Part shown: in pieces, positions 43,056 through 51,573 of the stretch | Position numbering within the stretch: the first letter of the stretch is position 1 | Layout: each line of letters starts with the position of its first letter | NCBI RefSeq assembly: GCF_030053775.1 | Contig: NZ_CP125669.1 | Coordinates: forward strand, 1,793,962 to 1,857,961 | DNA length: 64,000 bases | Direction of reading: 5' to 3' | DNA from: Acinetobacter corruptisaponis | GTDB taxonomy: Bacteria; Pseudomonadota; Gammaproteobacteria; Pseudomonadales; Moraxellaceae | Position numbers and translations under genes: made by a program | The notes under the pieces: model-generated | The model's input: the letters and a program-made list of their open reading frames with translations, nothing else | Databases searched by the model: none | What the model was told of the DNA's origin: nothing

Positions 43056-43532
43056 ATGAATGATATAAATATGATCAAACTCTCAAGCCAGTTACTTTTT
43101 ATCATTCCCCTCGCTTTGGGAATTGGTATTGCAATGGCCTTTCAAACCGCAATAAATACCCAGCTTAAAACATATTTACATTCACCCATACAGGCAGCTT
43201 TTATTTCATTTTTGTTTGGTACAATTATTCTTGCGGTTATGGTCTATTTCCAGAGCGCAGCAAAACCAAGTTTAAGTGAACTTTCACACATTCCGTGGTT
43301 TTTGTGGCTGGGTGGAATACTTGGGGTTTATGCAATTAGTATGAGCATTTATACTGCACCTAAACTTGGCTTCTTAACATTTACGGGTTTGGTCATTTTT
43401 GGGCAGCTTGTCATTTCCATGTTACTGGATCATTTTGGCTGGTTAGGGACAGAGAAAACCCCTGTCAACTGGCAGCGCCTACTCGGCGGTATTGTCATTT
43501 TCATTGGTGTTTTACTGACTTTACAACGCTGA
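43056..43532 (+). CDS. YdcZ/DUF606-type transporter (DMT superfamily)
   Basis: This small integral membrane protein has about five hydrophobic segments: IPLALGIGIAMAFQTAIN at the N-terminus, FISFLFGTIILAVMV, WLGGILGVYAISMSIY, GLVIFGQLVISMLLDHFG and GGIVIFIGVLLTL. This pattern and the GxLGV and HFGW motifs fit DUF606, half-sized relatives of EamA transporters that probably dimerise. Starts at 43056 and 43071 are both possible; the upstream open frame to 42999 adds a non-conserved tail. The substrate is unknown. abeM follows after 28 bp. Confidence 0.8.
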   Translation: MNDINMIKLSSQLLFIIPLALGIGIAMAFQTAINTQLKTYLHSPIQAAFISFLFGTIILAVMVYFQSAAKPSLSELSHIPWFLWLGGILGVYAISMSIYTAPKLGFLTFTGLVIFGQLVISMLLDHFGWLGTEKTPVNWQRLLGGIVIFIGVLLTLQR

Positions 43533-43560
43533 TTTTTCACAATTTTAAAGAGTATTTTTT

Positions 43561-44922
43561 GTGCCCCACACCCACACTGCACGGTTTGAACTTAAGCAAC
43601 TGTTTCACCTGATGTTACCCATCCTGATTACACAGTTCGCCCAGGCGGGTTTAGGCTTGATTGACACGATTATGGCAGGCCACTTATCCGCAGCCGACCT
43701 CGCCGCAATCGCGATTGGTGTGGGGCTGTGGATTCCGATTATGCTGCTGTTTGCAGGCATCATGATTGCCACCACACCACTGGTTGCGGAGGCACGGGGC
43801 GCAAAAACACCTGAGAAAATCCCAACCATTGCACGCCAGTCCTTATGGGTTGCCGCAATTCTTGGAGTGGTTGCCATGCTGATCCTGCAAGGCATGCCAT
43901 TCTTTTTACCCCTGTTTGGTGTACCTGAAAGCTTACTCCCCAAAGCCAGCCTGTTCCTGCATGCAATTGGTTTTGGCATGCCCGCAGTGATGATGTACGC
44001 CGCTCTGCGCAGTTATTCCGAGGCATTGGGACATCCCCGTCCTGTTACAGCAATTAGCCTACTTGCCTTATTGGCGCTGATTCCCCTAAATCTTGTTTTC
44101 ATGTACGGATTTGGCCCTATTCCAGCATTGGGAAGCGCAGGCTGTGGATTTGCCACAGCCATCCTGCAATGGTTGATGTTCATCACTTTGGCAATCTATA
44201 TTTCCAGGGCCAAGGCTTACCAACAGGCACCGATTTTTACCCAATGGGAAAAGCTGGACCTAGGCTGGACAAAACGGATTTTAAAGCTGGGCTTTCCGAT
44301 TGGTTTGGCGGTTTTCTTTGAGGTGAGCATCTTTAGTACGGGTGCCATTGTCCTCAGCCCATTGGGGGAAAATGCAATTGCAGCGCACCAGATCGCCATT
44401 TCAGTCACGTCACAACTGTTTATGATTCCCCTGTCCTTGGCGATAGCCTTAACCATTCGGGTTGGCATGTATTATGGAGAGAAAAATTGGCTCGCTATGC
44501 GTCAGGTACAAAAAGTCGGGTTGATCAGTGCGACCATCTTTGCCGCCTGTACCATGGCCCTGATTGCCCTAGCCCGTCCCTATATCGTGGCGATTTATAC
44601 CAATGATGTACACATCATGCCGATTGCCATGTACCTACTCTGGTTCGCAATGGCATACCAATTGGTGGATGGCTGGCAGGTCAGTGCGGCAGGCTGCCTG
44701 CGTGGCATGCAGGATACACAGGCCCCGATGTGGATTACCCTGATGGCCTACTGGGTGGTGGCTTTTCCAATTGGCTTGTATCTGGCTCGCTATACCATTT
44801 GGGGTGTGGCGGGTGTCTGGCTGGGCCTGATCATTGGTTTAACCATTGCCTGTGTCCTGTTGATTGGTCGTTTATATTTGAATAATAAACGTTTGATGCA
44901 ACTGACAAGCTCAAATCCATAA
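43561..44922 (+). CDS. abeM: MATE-family multidrug efflux pump AbeM
   Basis: This twelve-helix inner-membrane antiporter of the NorM/MATE family is closely similar to A. baumannii AbeM, which exports fluoroquinolones, dyes and aminoglycosides using proton motive force. Recognisable blocks are LFHLMLPILITQFAQAGLGL, IDTIMAGHLSAADLAAIAIG, VSIFSTGAIVLSPLGENAIA, AHQIAISVTSQLFMIPLSL and GCLRGMQDTQAP. The start is a GTG at 43561 with a weak AAAGAG upstream. At 453 residues the size is normal. It lies 28 bp behind the YdcZ gene and may share its promoter. Confidence 0.93.
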   Translation: MPHTHTARFELKQLFHLMLPILITQFAQAGLGLIDTIMAGHLSAADLAAIAIGVGLWIPIMLLFAGIMIATTPLVAEARGAKTPEKIPTIARQSLWVAAILGVVAMLILQGMPFFLPLFGVPESLLPKASLFLHAIGFGMPAVMMYAALRSYSEALGHPRPVTAISLLALLALIPLNLVFMYGFGPIPALGSAGCGFATAILQWLMFITLAIYISRAKAYQQAPIFTQWEKLDLGWTKRILKLGFPIGLAVFFEVSIFSTGAIVLSPLGENAIAAHQIAISVTSQLFMIPLSLAIALTIRVGMYYGEKNWLAMRQVQKVGLISATIFAACTMALIALARPYIVAIYTNDVHIMPIAMYLLWFAMAYQLVDGWQVSAAGCLRGMQDTQAPMWITLMAYWVVAFPIGLYLARYTIWGVAGVWLGLIIGLTIACVLLIGRLYLNNKRLMQLTSSNP

Positions 44923-44943
44923 GCAACAGCTCCGATTCAGTTG

Positions 44944-44981
44944 CTATCATGAGGGTAGCGTGGATACTGCCCTCACGATAG
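44944..44981. repeat. Hairpin between abeM and the ABC1 gene
   Basis: CTATCATGAGGG and CCCTCACGATAG pair with a single mismatch around a 14-base loop. A smaller AGCAAC/GTTGCT hairpin lies just before it. It may end abeM transcription, although the T-run is missing. Confidence 0.5.
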
Positions 44982-45111
44982 TAAATATCAACAAGATTGA
45001 GTGATTGATTCATAAGACTTACACGACTTAACATTTTCATCTAGGCAATTTAAGTTTTGTCGCCTATGATCAGGGTATCGCTTAAAATCAGATCACAGGG
45101 GTCCAACCATC

Positions 45112-46404
45112 ATGGCAAAGCATGCAAGTTCTCCCAGTAAACGTTTTCTAAAACTGGCTGGCATGACTGCAAGCATCGCCAGCAAAAGCGTTGCCAACTC
45201 CATTCGCAACCTGACCGCAGATGAAGAACAAAAAAATGCGGCACGCAGCCAGCTTTTTCAGGAAATCGGTTTACAGATTGCCGATACACTTGGAGAAATG
45301 AAAGGCGCAGTGATGAAAGTCGGACAGATCGCCTCACAATACAAAGACATTTTCCCACCCGAAGTCGCCAAGGCGATTGCCAAACTGCAACGTCAGGCCC
45401 CAGCCATGCCTTTTGCCGAAATCAAGCAGCAGGTTGAAAAAGAGTTGGGCAAACCACTGAATGAGATTTTTACCTCATTTGAGCCAGAACCTTTCGCGGC
45501 AGCCTCGATTGGTCAGGTGCATCGTGCAGTACTCCCTGACGGGCAGGCGGTGGTGGTGAAAGTGCAATATCCTGGCGTTGACCAAGCCTGTGAAAGTGAC
45601 TTAAAGCAGGTCCGTCTTGCCCTGCGTTTAATGGGTGTTTTAAAGATTGATAAAAAATTACAGGACCAGTTATTTCAGGAGATTCAGGATAGCCTTTCCG
45701 CCGAGTTAAACTACGAAATTGAGGCGCAGAATCTGGAAGTGTTCAAGACTTTCCATGAACAGCTTGATGATCAAGTGATTATTCCAACAGTCTATAAACC
45801 TTACTCTTCCCGACGGGTACTCACCCTAAGCCTGGAACAGGGCGAATCCATTGAAACCGCAAGCACATGGTCGGTTGAAACCCGCAACCAGATTGGCCGC
45901 CGCCTGATCCGTGCCCTAGGGCAGGAGATGTTCTTCCTGAAACGCTTCCATTGTGACCCCCATCCAGGCAATTTTGCCTTTCGGAAAGATGGCAGTGTCA
46001 TCATCTATGACTATGGCAGTGTCAAAACCCTTTCGCCAGAACTGATTCAGCACTTTAAGGCCCTGGTGAATGCTGCACGTCAGGAGGATATTGCCCAGGT
46101 TGAAGATTTACTGGTAGAACTGCATTCAATTGCTGAAAAACAGAAATTTCCAAGCGAGCTGTATGTTCAGTGGATTGAGGTGCTGTTGCGTCCATTAAGC
46201 ACCCATTATGATTTTGCCGAAAACTCATCCCATCATGATGGCATGCGTCTGGTGAAAAAATCATTGAAATACTGGGATGTATTTAAGCCATCTCCAGATA
46301 CGTTAATGGTCAACCGTACCATTTCAGGACATTACTGGAACCTGATCCATCTTAAGGTGCATGACAACCTGAATGACCTGTTTGAGGAACTGGTTCCCAA
46401 TTAA
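45112..46404 (+). CDS. ABC1/UbiB (ADCK)-like atypical kinase
   Basis: This 430-residue protein has the ABC1 signature: the K-x-G-Q motif in GAVMKVGQIASQYKDIFPPE, the Ala-rich loop in EPFAAASIGQVHRA, and the lysine in VVVKVQYPG. The catalytic-loop motif CDPHPGNFAFR and IIYDYGSVKTL with the metal-binding aspartate follow. Members support ubiquinone synthesis or lipid handling by unknown ATP use. It lacks the C-terminal membrane pair of UbiB itself, so I do not call it ubiB. It is monocistronic and convergent with the metal-dependent hydrolase. Confidence 0.88.
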   Translation: MAKHASSPSKRFLKLAGMTASIASKSVANSIRNLTADEEQKNAARSQLFQEIGLQIADTLGEMKGAVMKVGQIASQYKDIFPPEVAKAIAKLQRQAPAMPFAEIKQQVEKELGKPLNEIFTSFEPEPFAAASIGQVHRAVLPDGQAVVVKVQYPGVDQACESDLKQVRLALRLMGVLKIDKKLQDQLFQEIQDSLSAELNYEIEAQNLEVFKTFHEQLDDQVIIPTVYKPYSSRRVLTLSLEQGESIETASTWSVETRNQIGRRLIRALGQEMFFLKRFHCDPHPGNFAFRKDGSVIIYDYGSVKTLSPELIQHFKALVNAARQEDIAQVEDLLVELHSIAEKQKFPSELYVQWIEVLLRPLSTHYDFAENSSHHDGMRLVKKSLKYWDVFKPSPDTLMVNRTISGHYWNLIHLKVHDNLNDLFEELVPN

Positions 46405-46423
46405 AGCCTGATGCAGGTTTTTA

Positions 46424-47389
46424 TCATGCCGCCTGAATCTTTGGCATAAATTCTTTGGTGAAATAAGGGATGAGCAAGCCTGATTCAGGATTTAACAACT
46501 TTTGCTTATAGTCTTGCAGATATACGGTTGTGTCATGGTCATTCGGATGGAAATCTGGACGCAGATATTCCATCACATGCCCAATTGTACTGCCAAAAAC
46601 GCCATTCTGGGGATTCCACAGTACATTTAGGCTGTAGGCCACATCTTTCCAATAACGCGGACTTATTGTATTCAATGGCCGTCTTAAAATTGGAATACCT
46701 ACCGCACCAGCGAAAACCAGTCCCATAATGGTAAAACTGGCAAGGAAGAAGCCTGTAATACGCAGGGCATAATTGCCTGAAATCAACTGGAAAACATCAT
46801 AGGCGACATCCTTATGTTCCGATTCCTCCATAAAATGCCACATCCATAAGCCCTTGGTCTTGTCATCGATTTCTTTTGCCCAGATCTCCGCATCATGCTT
46901 CATGGCAAATTCTGCAAATACCGCAGTAAAATGCTCAATACCTGCCATCAGTGATAATTTCAACGGCTGGGGAAAACGGTGAAAACCATACTTGAAAACA
47001 TTTTCCGCCAAAAAACGATAAAAACGTACAGGATATTGATGGTTTGCCAGAGTCTGGTCATTAAATGCATTGTGTACTTTAGAATGGATCGCCTCCTGAC
47101 CAATTAAAGCGGTTACACGCTGTTTTAGAATCGGGTCATTCACAAAATCACGGTGATAACGTGCCGTTTCAATCACCAGTTCCTCACCATAGGTCAGGAA
47201 AATCGACATCGCTGTTACATAGGCACTTGCCAGCTCTGCATTGCGGTAAAAATTGTTATAGAAATTCTGCCCATCAAATCTAAACTCAAGATGACGGATT
47301 GGGAACGGGATTTTCTTGGTAAAATCAGGGTACTCAATGGTGGAGTTCATCAATTTACCCACAGATTGTTTTAACTTCCTTACAAGCAT
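46424..47389 (-). CDS. Predicted metal-dependent hydrolase (DUF455/PF10118-like)
   Basis: The 321-residue protein contains the pattern of ferritin-like or metal-hydrolase families with repeated E-x-x-H: GQEAIHSKVHNAF, AGIEHFTAVFAEFA, and MEESEHKDVAYDVF. IPFPIRHLEFRFDG at the N-terminus is typical of PF10118. A hydrophobic stretch near residues 220-250 may be a membrane segment. I chose the ATG at 47389, with AGGGAA 6 bases upstream, over 47437. In Acinetobacter such genes are often near TetR-like control sites; here two direct repeats lie about 50 bp upstream. The function is unknown. Confidence 0.82.
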   Translation of the reverse strand: MLVRKLKQSVGKLMNSTIEYPDFTKKIPFPIRHLEFRFDGQNFYNNFYRNAELASAYVTAMSIFLTYGEELVIETARYHRDFVNDPILKQRVTALIGQEAIHSKVHNAFNDQTLANHQYPVRFYRFLAENVFKYGFHRFPQPLKLSLMAGIEHFTAVFAEFAMKHDAEIWAKEIDDKTKGLWMWHFMEESEHKDVAYDVFQLISGNYALRITGFFLASFTIMGLVFAGAVGIPILRRPLNTISPRYWKDVAYSLNVLWNPQNGVFGSTIGHVMEYLRPDFHPNDHDTTVYLQDYKQKLLNPESGLLIPYFTKEFMPKIQAA

Positions 47390-47437
47390 CGCAATTCCCT
47401 GTATTCTAAAATAAGATGATGTGGTGTGTTTTTCCAA

Positions 47438-47465
47438 TGTTTGCCTGCATATCCAGTTTGCGTGC
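47438..47465. promoter_or_regulatory. Direct repeat, candidate operator
   Basis: GTTTGCCTGCA (47438-47448) and GTTTGCGTGCA (47455-47465) differ at one base and are 17 bp apart start to start. They lie 50-76 bp upstream of the hydrolase start, where a repressor or activator could bind. Confidence 0.4.
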
Positions 47466-47755
47466 AGACCAATCCATATAAAGCAACACCATATTAATCC
47501 GATCTTTTGTTCGGGTTCAATTCAGATAACGTCCTAAATATTTATTCTTATAAAACAAATATTAAACAATAGCTTAAGAATATTTTTCATATCAAAATAT
47601 GTATCAGTCATAGATTTTTATAAATAAAGATATGAAGTATTCGGGTTTTTCATGCTCAAACCACTTAACTTAAACAGCAATTACCTTAACCATTCATCCA
47701 TGAGGATTTATTCTCATTAAGGCAAAACTTGAAATAGATTAAATTGACTTCATTT

Positions 47756-47776
47756 ATTGTTATGTTATAACATTTC
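47756..47776 (+). promoter_or_regulatory. Candidate Zur box before rpmE2
   Basis: Read on the minus strand, GAAATGTTATAACATAACAAT matches the gammaproteobacterial Zur pattern (GAAATGTTATA, one base, TATAACATTTC) perfectly in its first half and well in the second. Type B L31 is a well-known Zur target, because it lacks zinc and replaces the zinc form. Confidence 0.72.
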
Positions 47777-47799
47777 TTTAAACAATGGAGTAGTTCACA

Positions 47800-48054
47800 A
47801 TGCGTAAAGATATTCATCCCGCCTATCAACAGGTTCTTTTCCACGACACCAATGCCGATGCCTATTTCCTGATTGGAAGCACCATTCAAACCAAACAGAC
47901 CAAGGAATATCAGGGCAAGGTTTATCCCTATGTCACACTGGATATTTCCAGCGCATCACATCCGTTTTATACAGGTGAAGTGCGTCAGGCCAGCAATGAG
48001 GGCCGTGTCGCCAGCTTTAACAAACGCTTTTCCCGCTTTAACCGCAAGGCTTAA
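47800..48054 (+). CDS. rpmE2: Type B 50S ribosomal protein L31
   Basis: The 84-residue sequence starts [20 protein letters not shown] and has [18 protein letters not shown]. It ends in [13 protein letters not shown], typical of zinc-free L31 (RpmE2/YkgM). The cysteines of zinc-type L31 are absent, so it should be made under zinc shortage and free zinc from ribosomes. A Zur-like palindrome sits 24 bp before the start codon. AATGGAG provides the ribosome binding site. It is monocistronic, with a terminator after it. Confidence 0.95.
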   Translation: MRKDIHPAYQQVLFHDTNADAYFLIGSTIQTKQTKEYQGKVYPYVTLDISSASHPFYTGEVRQASNEGRVASFNKRFSRFNRKA

Positions 48055-48092
48055 TCTAGTTTTAAGTTTTATTGATTAAACTGACACAATTC

Positions 48093-48132
48093 GAAGTCTA
48101 AGGTTCTATCTCCTCCTCTTAGACTTCTTTTT
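48093..48132 (+). terminator. Rho-independent terminator after rpmE2
   Basis: GAAGTCTAAG and CTTAGACTTC form a 10-bp stem followed by TTTTT. Confidence 0.9.
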
Positions 48133-48167
48133 TTATGCCCAAATTAGCTGTTGCTCATCTTTTTGAA

Positions 48168-48548
48168 CTAAGTGGCCGTCAACCACTGATGCAGGCTCAT
48201 GCCCAGAATGGTAAACAGCAACGATCCAATCACATGAATTAAAATCGCTGCACAGGCGTAGCCCAGCTTGCCACTTTGCAATAGGGCAATAATTTCAGCG
48301 GAAAATGTGGAAAACGTGGTTAATGCACCACAAAATCCCGTAATCACAAATAGTTTATAATTGGGACTCAGCGCACTTTGGGAAAAATAAGAAATTGCAA
48401 AGCCAATAATAAAGCCACCCACAAAATTAACGGTGACCGTACCTAAAGGAATATCTGGAAAAATGGGATTCAGCTTTAAACCCAGAAACCAGCGTAGCCA
48501 TGCACCCAGCACAGAACCCAAGGCAATTGAAATTAAGGGATAATACAT
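48168..48548 (-). CDS. crcB: Fluoride ion channel CrcB/Fluc
   Basis: This 126-residue protein has four membrane helices. The core motifs are GAWLRWFLG, VNFVGGFIIGF and GFCGALTTFSTFS, the last being the pore region with phenylalanines. CrcB works as an antiparallel dimer that lets fluoride leave the cell. The long upstream region contains a fluoride riboswitch and a short leader ORF whose stop is three bases from the crcB ATG. The ribosome binding site GGAG (48555-48558 on the plus strand) is part of a hairpin. Confidence 0.95.
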   Translation of the reverse strand: MYYPLISIALGSVLGAWLRWFLGLKLNPIFPDIPLGTVTVNFVGGFIIGFAISYFSQSALSPNYKLFVITGFCGALTTFSTFSAEIIALLQSGKLGYACAAILIHVIGSLLFTILGMSLHQWLTAT

Positions 48549-48551
48549 GGC

Positions 48552-48626
48552 TCACTCCAAATTAAGCTTTGGAGAAAATGGTGGATTGGACATGGATTTA
48601 TAAAGATTGTGCTGGAAATTTTTCAT
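48552..48626 (-). CDS. 24-codon leader ORF between riboswitch and crcB
   Basis: ATG at 48626 has TTTGGAG seven bases upstream. The frame reads MKNFQHNLYKSMSNPPFSPK followed by LNLE and ends TGA GCC ATG, where ATG is the crcB start. The ORF runs through the whole hairpin that hides the crcB ribosome binding site (CTCCAAA 48574-48568, TTTGGAG 48561-48555). A translating ribosome would open it. The peptide itself has no recognisable function; translational coupling is inferred. Confidence 0.6.
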   Translation of the reverse strand: MKNFQHNLYKSMSNPPFSPKLNLE

Positions 48627-48683
48627 CTGCGAACTCCAAATAGAGAACAGAGTACGCACGAACCTACGTCCCCTGTTCAGGGT

Positions 48684-48740
48684 CACGTAGGCATCATTAG
48701 CCACTATGGCGGTTTGTAACAGGAGGAATGCCATCTCCTT
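48684..48740 (-). ncRNA. Fluoride riboswitch (crcB motif) aptamer
   Basis: The minus strand shows the conserved order of the crcB RNA: GGAGATGGCATTCCTCC, then AACCGCC, then CTAATGATGCCTACG. The 3' end overlaps a strong hairpin (48663-48691, CCTACGT...CCCTG/CAGGG...ACGTAGG) that can compete with the aptamer. That hairpin has no T-run, so control may be translational rather than by termination. Confidence 0.93.
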
Positions 48741-48817
48741 TGCTCTAAAATAACATAATTCTGCGACAACTCAACTGCTGTTTTTAGGCGGTGATAAGGC
48801 TGTGCATAAGGTTTAAG

Positions 48818-49687
48818 TTATCCACAGTTTAGGGGGGGGCTGGCTAAAACCTGCTCGCCGATGACATGGAAATCCAGTTCAGGCACCACAAAGGCAAATA
48901 CTTCGGCATTATCCTCCAAACCCAATTGCTGTAACAGTTGAGGGGCTTTTAGGGAAATCATCTCTGCTGCCTGAATCTGCTGAAATTGTATCGGCATTTC
49001 AATATCGCCCTGTGACAGCCGTTGTGGCTGGTCGACCCATTCAGCCCATGCATGATCCTGATCAACAAGGAAATGTACCGCCTCATCCCATGAGGTAAAC
49101 ACGTTCCGCCATGAGTCTGGCAGGCGTTTTTCCCCTGTGATTTGTACATTGCTGGCAAATGAGTAAGCAGGATCAAGCATGATGTCAGTATGAATGCTTT
49201 TTTGCTGCTTATGATACTGATGCTGAAATACAGGCGTATATTGGGCAGGCATTACATCACTGGCCAAACGCCCACCCAACACATATAGATACTGGTCTAA
49301 CATCACCTGTTCAAATATCACCGTCTTGGGATGTGAGTCATCCAGATAAAACCGCCAGTTGCTTTGCTGGGGGGATGGCATCAATTTTCGTAGCCTGCCT
49401 AAAAACTGGAATCCAAAATGATGGTGCTGATAGGTCAGAATCGTAAAAATGGTTTTACCCTGTTTTTCCCACAATGTCACCTGTTCAGGATAGCGTTGCC
49501 GAACCTGTTCAGCATCCACCAGCCATGACAGATAAACAATATTGCTGACCCGACTTTGCAAACGCATAAATGGCAACACACGCATCAACATACGGCGCAG
49601 TTGCAACAACACACCACAGGCGAGCAGTCTGGCTAAAAAATTGAAAAATAGTATTTGTCTTGGTGGTTTAAAATCATGGCGATTCAT
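48818..49687 (-). CDS. DUF2071-like protein
   Basis: This 289-residue protein resembles the YqjF/DUF2071 group: RVSNIVYLSWLVDAEQV, then TIFTILTYQHHHFGFQFLG, and a late SNVQITGEKRLPDSW. A hydrophobic N-terminal region (ILFFNFLARLLACGVLL) may tether it to the membrane. The function is unknown; the fold is related to acetoacetate decarboxylase-like barrels. It lies alone after crcB, with about 80 bp between the stop and the riboswitch region. The C-terminus ends close to a run of G residues near 48835. Confidence 0.55.
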   Translation of the reverse strand: MNRHDFKPPRQILFFNFLARLLACGVLLQLRRMLMRVLPFMRLQSRVSNIVYLSWLVDAEQVRQRYPEQVTLWEKQGKTIFTILTYQHHHFGFQFLGRLRKLMPSPQQSNWRFYLDDSHPKTVIFEQVMLDQYLYVLGGRLASDVMPAQYTPVFQHQYHKQQKSIHTDIMLDPAYSFASNVQITGEKRLPDSWRNVFTSWDEAVHFLVDQDHAWAEWVDQPQRLSQGDIEMPIQFQQIQAAEMISLKAPQLLQQLGLEDNAEVFAFVVPELDFHVIGEQVLASPPLNCG

Positions 49688-49823
49688 TATTATTCAGTAA
49701 GTTAATTCTTTCCCTGAGCATAAACCGCCTGTATTGCTACGTCCAGTTTAATTCCTGTCTTCATCAATTCCATTAATTCAATGCTATGATGCTGCCATTC
49801 ATTTGATCAACAGGGAACTGAAT

Positions 49824-50156
49824 ATGGCTCAAGAATTATTGTCACAATTAAAAGATGGTTCTGCAAAGTTTGCAGATGTGTTGGCATTTATCGAGGCGCG
49901 TTATCAACATACGCCAACCGCTTTTCAAAATGGCGCGCAGTTTAATGCGGCAACTGAAAATCAGGGCAGTGCCAAAGTGTTCTCTTTTGCCAAACTTGAG
50001 GGTTTAAGCCAACAGGATACCCTCAATTTGTTTGCGGAACATTATGCCTCTGTACTTGCCACACCTGAAGCAAGCGACCACCAGAATATCCGCCAGTTTA
50101 TGCAGAATGGCTGGGATGGCGTGAAGTTTGAGGGTGAGGCTTTAACAGCAAAATAG
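49824..50156 (+). CDS. HopJ-family protein
   Basis: This 110-residue protein matches the HopJ type III effector family (PF08888) by ELLSQLKDGSAKFADVLAFI, AFQNGAQFNAATENQGSAKV, and FAEHYASVLATPEASDHQNI. The family name comes from Pseudomonas syringae, but homologues are common in free-living bacteria without type III secretion. None is seen here, so a housekeeping role is more likely. I chose the ATG at 49824, with AGGGA eight bases upstream; the frame is open to 49803. Confidence 0.85.
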   Translation: MAQELLSQLKDGSAKFADVLAFIEARYQHTPTAFQNGAQFNAATENQGSAKVFSFAKLEGLSQQDTLNLFAEHYASVLATPEASDHQNIRQFMQNGWDGVKFEGEALTAK

Positions 50157-50475
50157 GAGGTGTTTAAGCCTCCAATTTTGATTAATCTGTTTTAACTTAA
50201 CGTGCGTTCAATCAAAATATTTATCTAACTTATTGAAAAACAAATATCTTAGTGGAATCTTGCCGAGTTCTCATTCAATTTCAGGATAAGCTGTCAGCTA
50301 GACCTACTTTTGTTTCGGCAAAAGTAGGCAAAACCATTGTCATCCGCAAAACTCGTTGACTACCATCAGCTAATTTAATAAATCGCAGAAACAATACTTT
50401 ATTAACGGAGTCCTGTCTCAAACAATTGCGGATGACTTTTCCGAGTATCATATTTTTACTGAGCTTAAGTTATTT
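50157..50475. other. Intergenic region filled by a repeat copy
   Basis: Apart from the 228-bp repeat (50226-50453), the region holds only short spacers. No gene on either strand is certain; see the repeat entry for its short conserved ORF. Confidence 0.6.
50226..50453 (-). repeat. Dispersed repeat, copy A
   Basis: This copy is about 85% identical to copy B at 55736-55962, in the opposite orientation. It contains CCTACTTTTG/CAAAAGTAGG as a hairpin and GTCATCCGCAA/TTGCGGATGAC as a wider inverted repeat. On the minus strand it has an open frame of 56 codons, starting MILGKVIRNCLRQDSVNKVL, which is also open in copy B. Confidence 0.9.
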
Positions 50476-51078
50476 TTAAGGCCTTTCCAGTTTGCGTAGC
50501 TCAGTGGTTAAACTATAAAAATCTCCACCCATTTTGCCTACGCTATCCAACTGCTGCTGATTGATCATCGTCCCATTCCAAAGACAGTCATCGACATAAA
50601 TAGACTTTACATCCAGCAAGGCAACCGTTCCACCTGATGGCAGGCTACTCAATTGAATCACTTCCCTTAAATGACATTCATAACGAATGGGAGAATCTCT
50701 CACTGCCAACGCTTCAACACTATTGCCAGCACATGACTCAATCTCAGCAAAATCAAACTCACTCTGCTCAGGGGGAAGCAAGGCACAGGATAAATTCATC
50801 TTTTCCATTAACTGGGAATTCACAATATGTACCACACATTCCCTGGTCGCAATTAAATTTCTCAAGGTGTCCTTATCCTGACCACTTTGTGGATTGACCT
50901 GTGAATACCACAGGATCGGAGGATTACAACTGGCCACATTGAAAAATGAGTAAGGGGCAATATTGTCAATCCCATCAGCGGATCGGGTACTGATCCATGC
51001 AATTGGACGCGGCGTGACTCCACCGACCAGTAAACGATAGGCTTCGGTTGGACTGAGGGAGGCTGTATCAAAAATCAT
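50476..51078 (-). CDS. Flavin reductase-like (FMN-binding split barrel) protein
   Basis: This roughly 200-residue protein has SPTEAYRLLVGGVTPRPIAW, the entry to the split-barrel flavin-binding fold. APYSFFNVASCNPPILWYS and DTLRNLIATRECVVHIVN follow. It probably binds FMN and reduces it or passes electrons to a partner; no partner oxygenase is adjacent. The start could be the ATG at 51078 or a GTG at 51087, and neither has a clear ribosome binding site. It lies just downstream of repeat copy A and 18 bp after the GFA-family gene, so the two may be cotranscribed. Confidence 0.85.
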   Translation of the reverse strand: MIFDTASLSPTEAYRLLVGGVTPRPIAWISTRSADGIDNIAPYSFFNVASCNPPILWYSQVNPQSGQDKDTLRNLIATRECVVHIVNSQLMEKMNLSCALLPPEQSEFDFAEIESCAGNSVEALAVRDSPIRYECHLREVIQLSSLPSGGTVALLDVKSIYVDDCLWNGTMINQQQLDSVGKMGGDFYSLTTELRKLERP

Positions 51079-51096
51079 GGGAATCACATTGAGAGT

Positions 51097-51507
51097 TTAA
51101 GGACGTTCAGCATATTGCGGTAAATCATCGGCAATACAATCCCATTCAGCTTTAGAAGCAACAAAGATATGCATAGTCGGCTTTTGTTGTAGCTGAGTAT
51201 CTAAAGTACCAATTCTCAAACGATAAAGCTCTGGCTGTGTATCACGCGAGCTGATCAGCGGTGAACCACATTCACCACAAAACCAACGGTACACCCCCGA
51301 TACTTCAAACTTTTTAATTAGGTTTTCACCCTGCACAATTTTAAAATCTGCACTGTGAATCGGGGCATTGGTAGCAAAGGCTGTGCCATTGGCTTTACGG
51401 CAGCGTTGACAGTGGCATTGCACAATCTCGCCAATTTCACCATGAATCTCATAATGGATGCCATTACATAAACAACTTCCGTGGTAAATAGGGGTAACTT
51501 GAGACAT
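51097..51507 (-). CDS. GFA-family zinc protein
   Basis: The 136-residue protein has the glutathione-dependent formaldehyde-activating (GFA/Gfa-like) zinc ligands: GSCLCNGI, VQCHCQRCRK, and FCGECGSPL. Homologues start MSQVTPIYHGSC, so I take 51507. Although named after a formaldehyde-activating enzyme, most members are uncharacterised. It lies 18 bp upstream of the flavin reductase-like gene on the same strand. Confidence 0.85.
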   Translation of the reverse strand: MSQVTPIYHGSCLCNGIHYEIHGEIGEIVQCHCQRCRKANGTAFATNAPIHSADFKIVQGENLIKKFEVSGVYRWFCGECGSPLISSRDTQPELYRLRIGTLDTQLQQKPTMHIFVASKAEWDCIADDLPQYAERP

Positions 51508-51573
51508 GCCAATTATCCTAATCAAAGTTTTCTAAAAACTAGCATTTTTGAAAGCTCAACAACAAGATAAATA

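Noticed and set aside
44831..45040. 69-codon minus-strand frame after abeM
   Set aside because: It overlaps the abeM 3' end and a hairpin, and has no convincing start.
48552..48734. 60-codon frame overlapping the fluoride riboswitch
   Set aside because: The first 36 codons are riboswitch sequence; only the last 24 codons, from the ATG at 48626 with its own ribosome binding site, are plausible.
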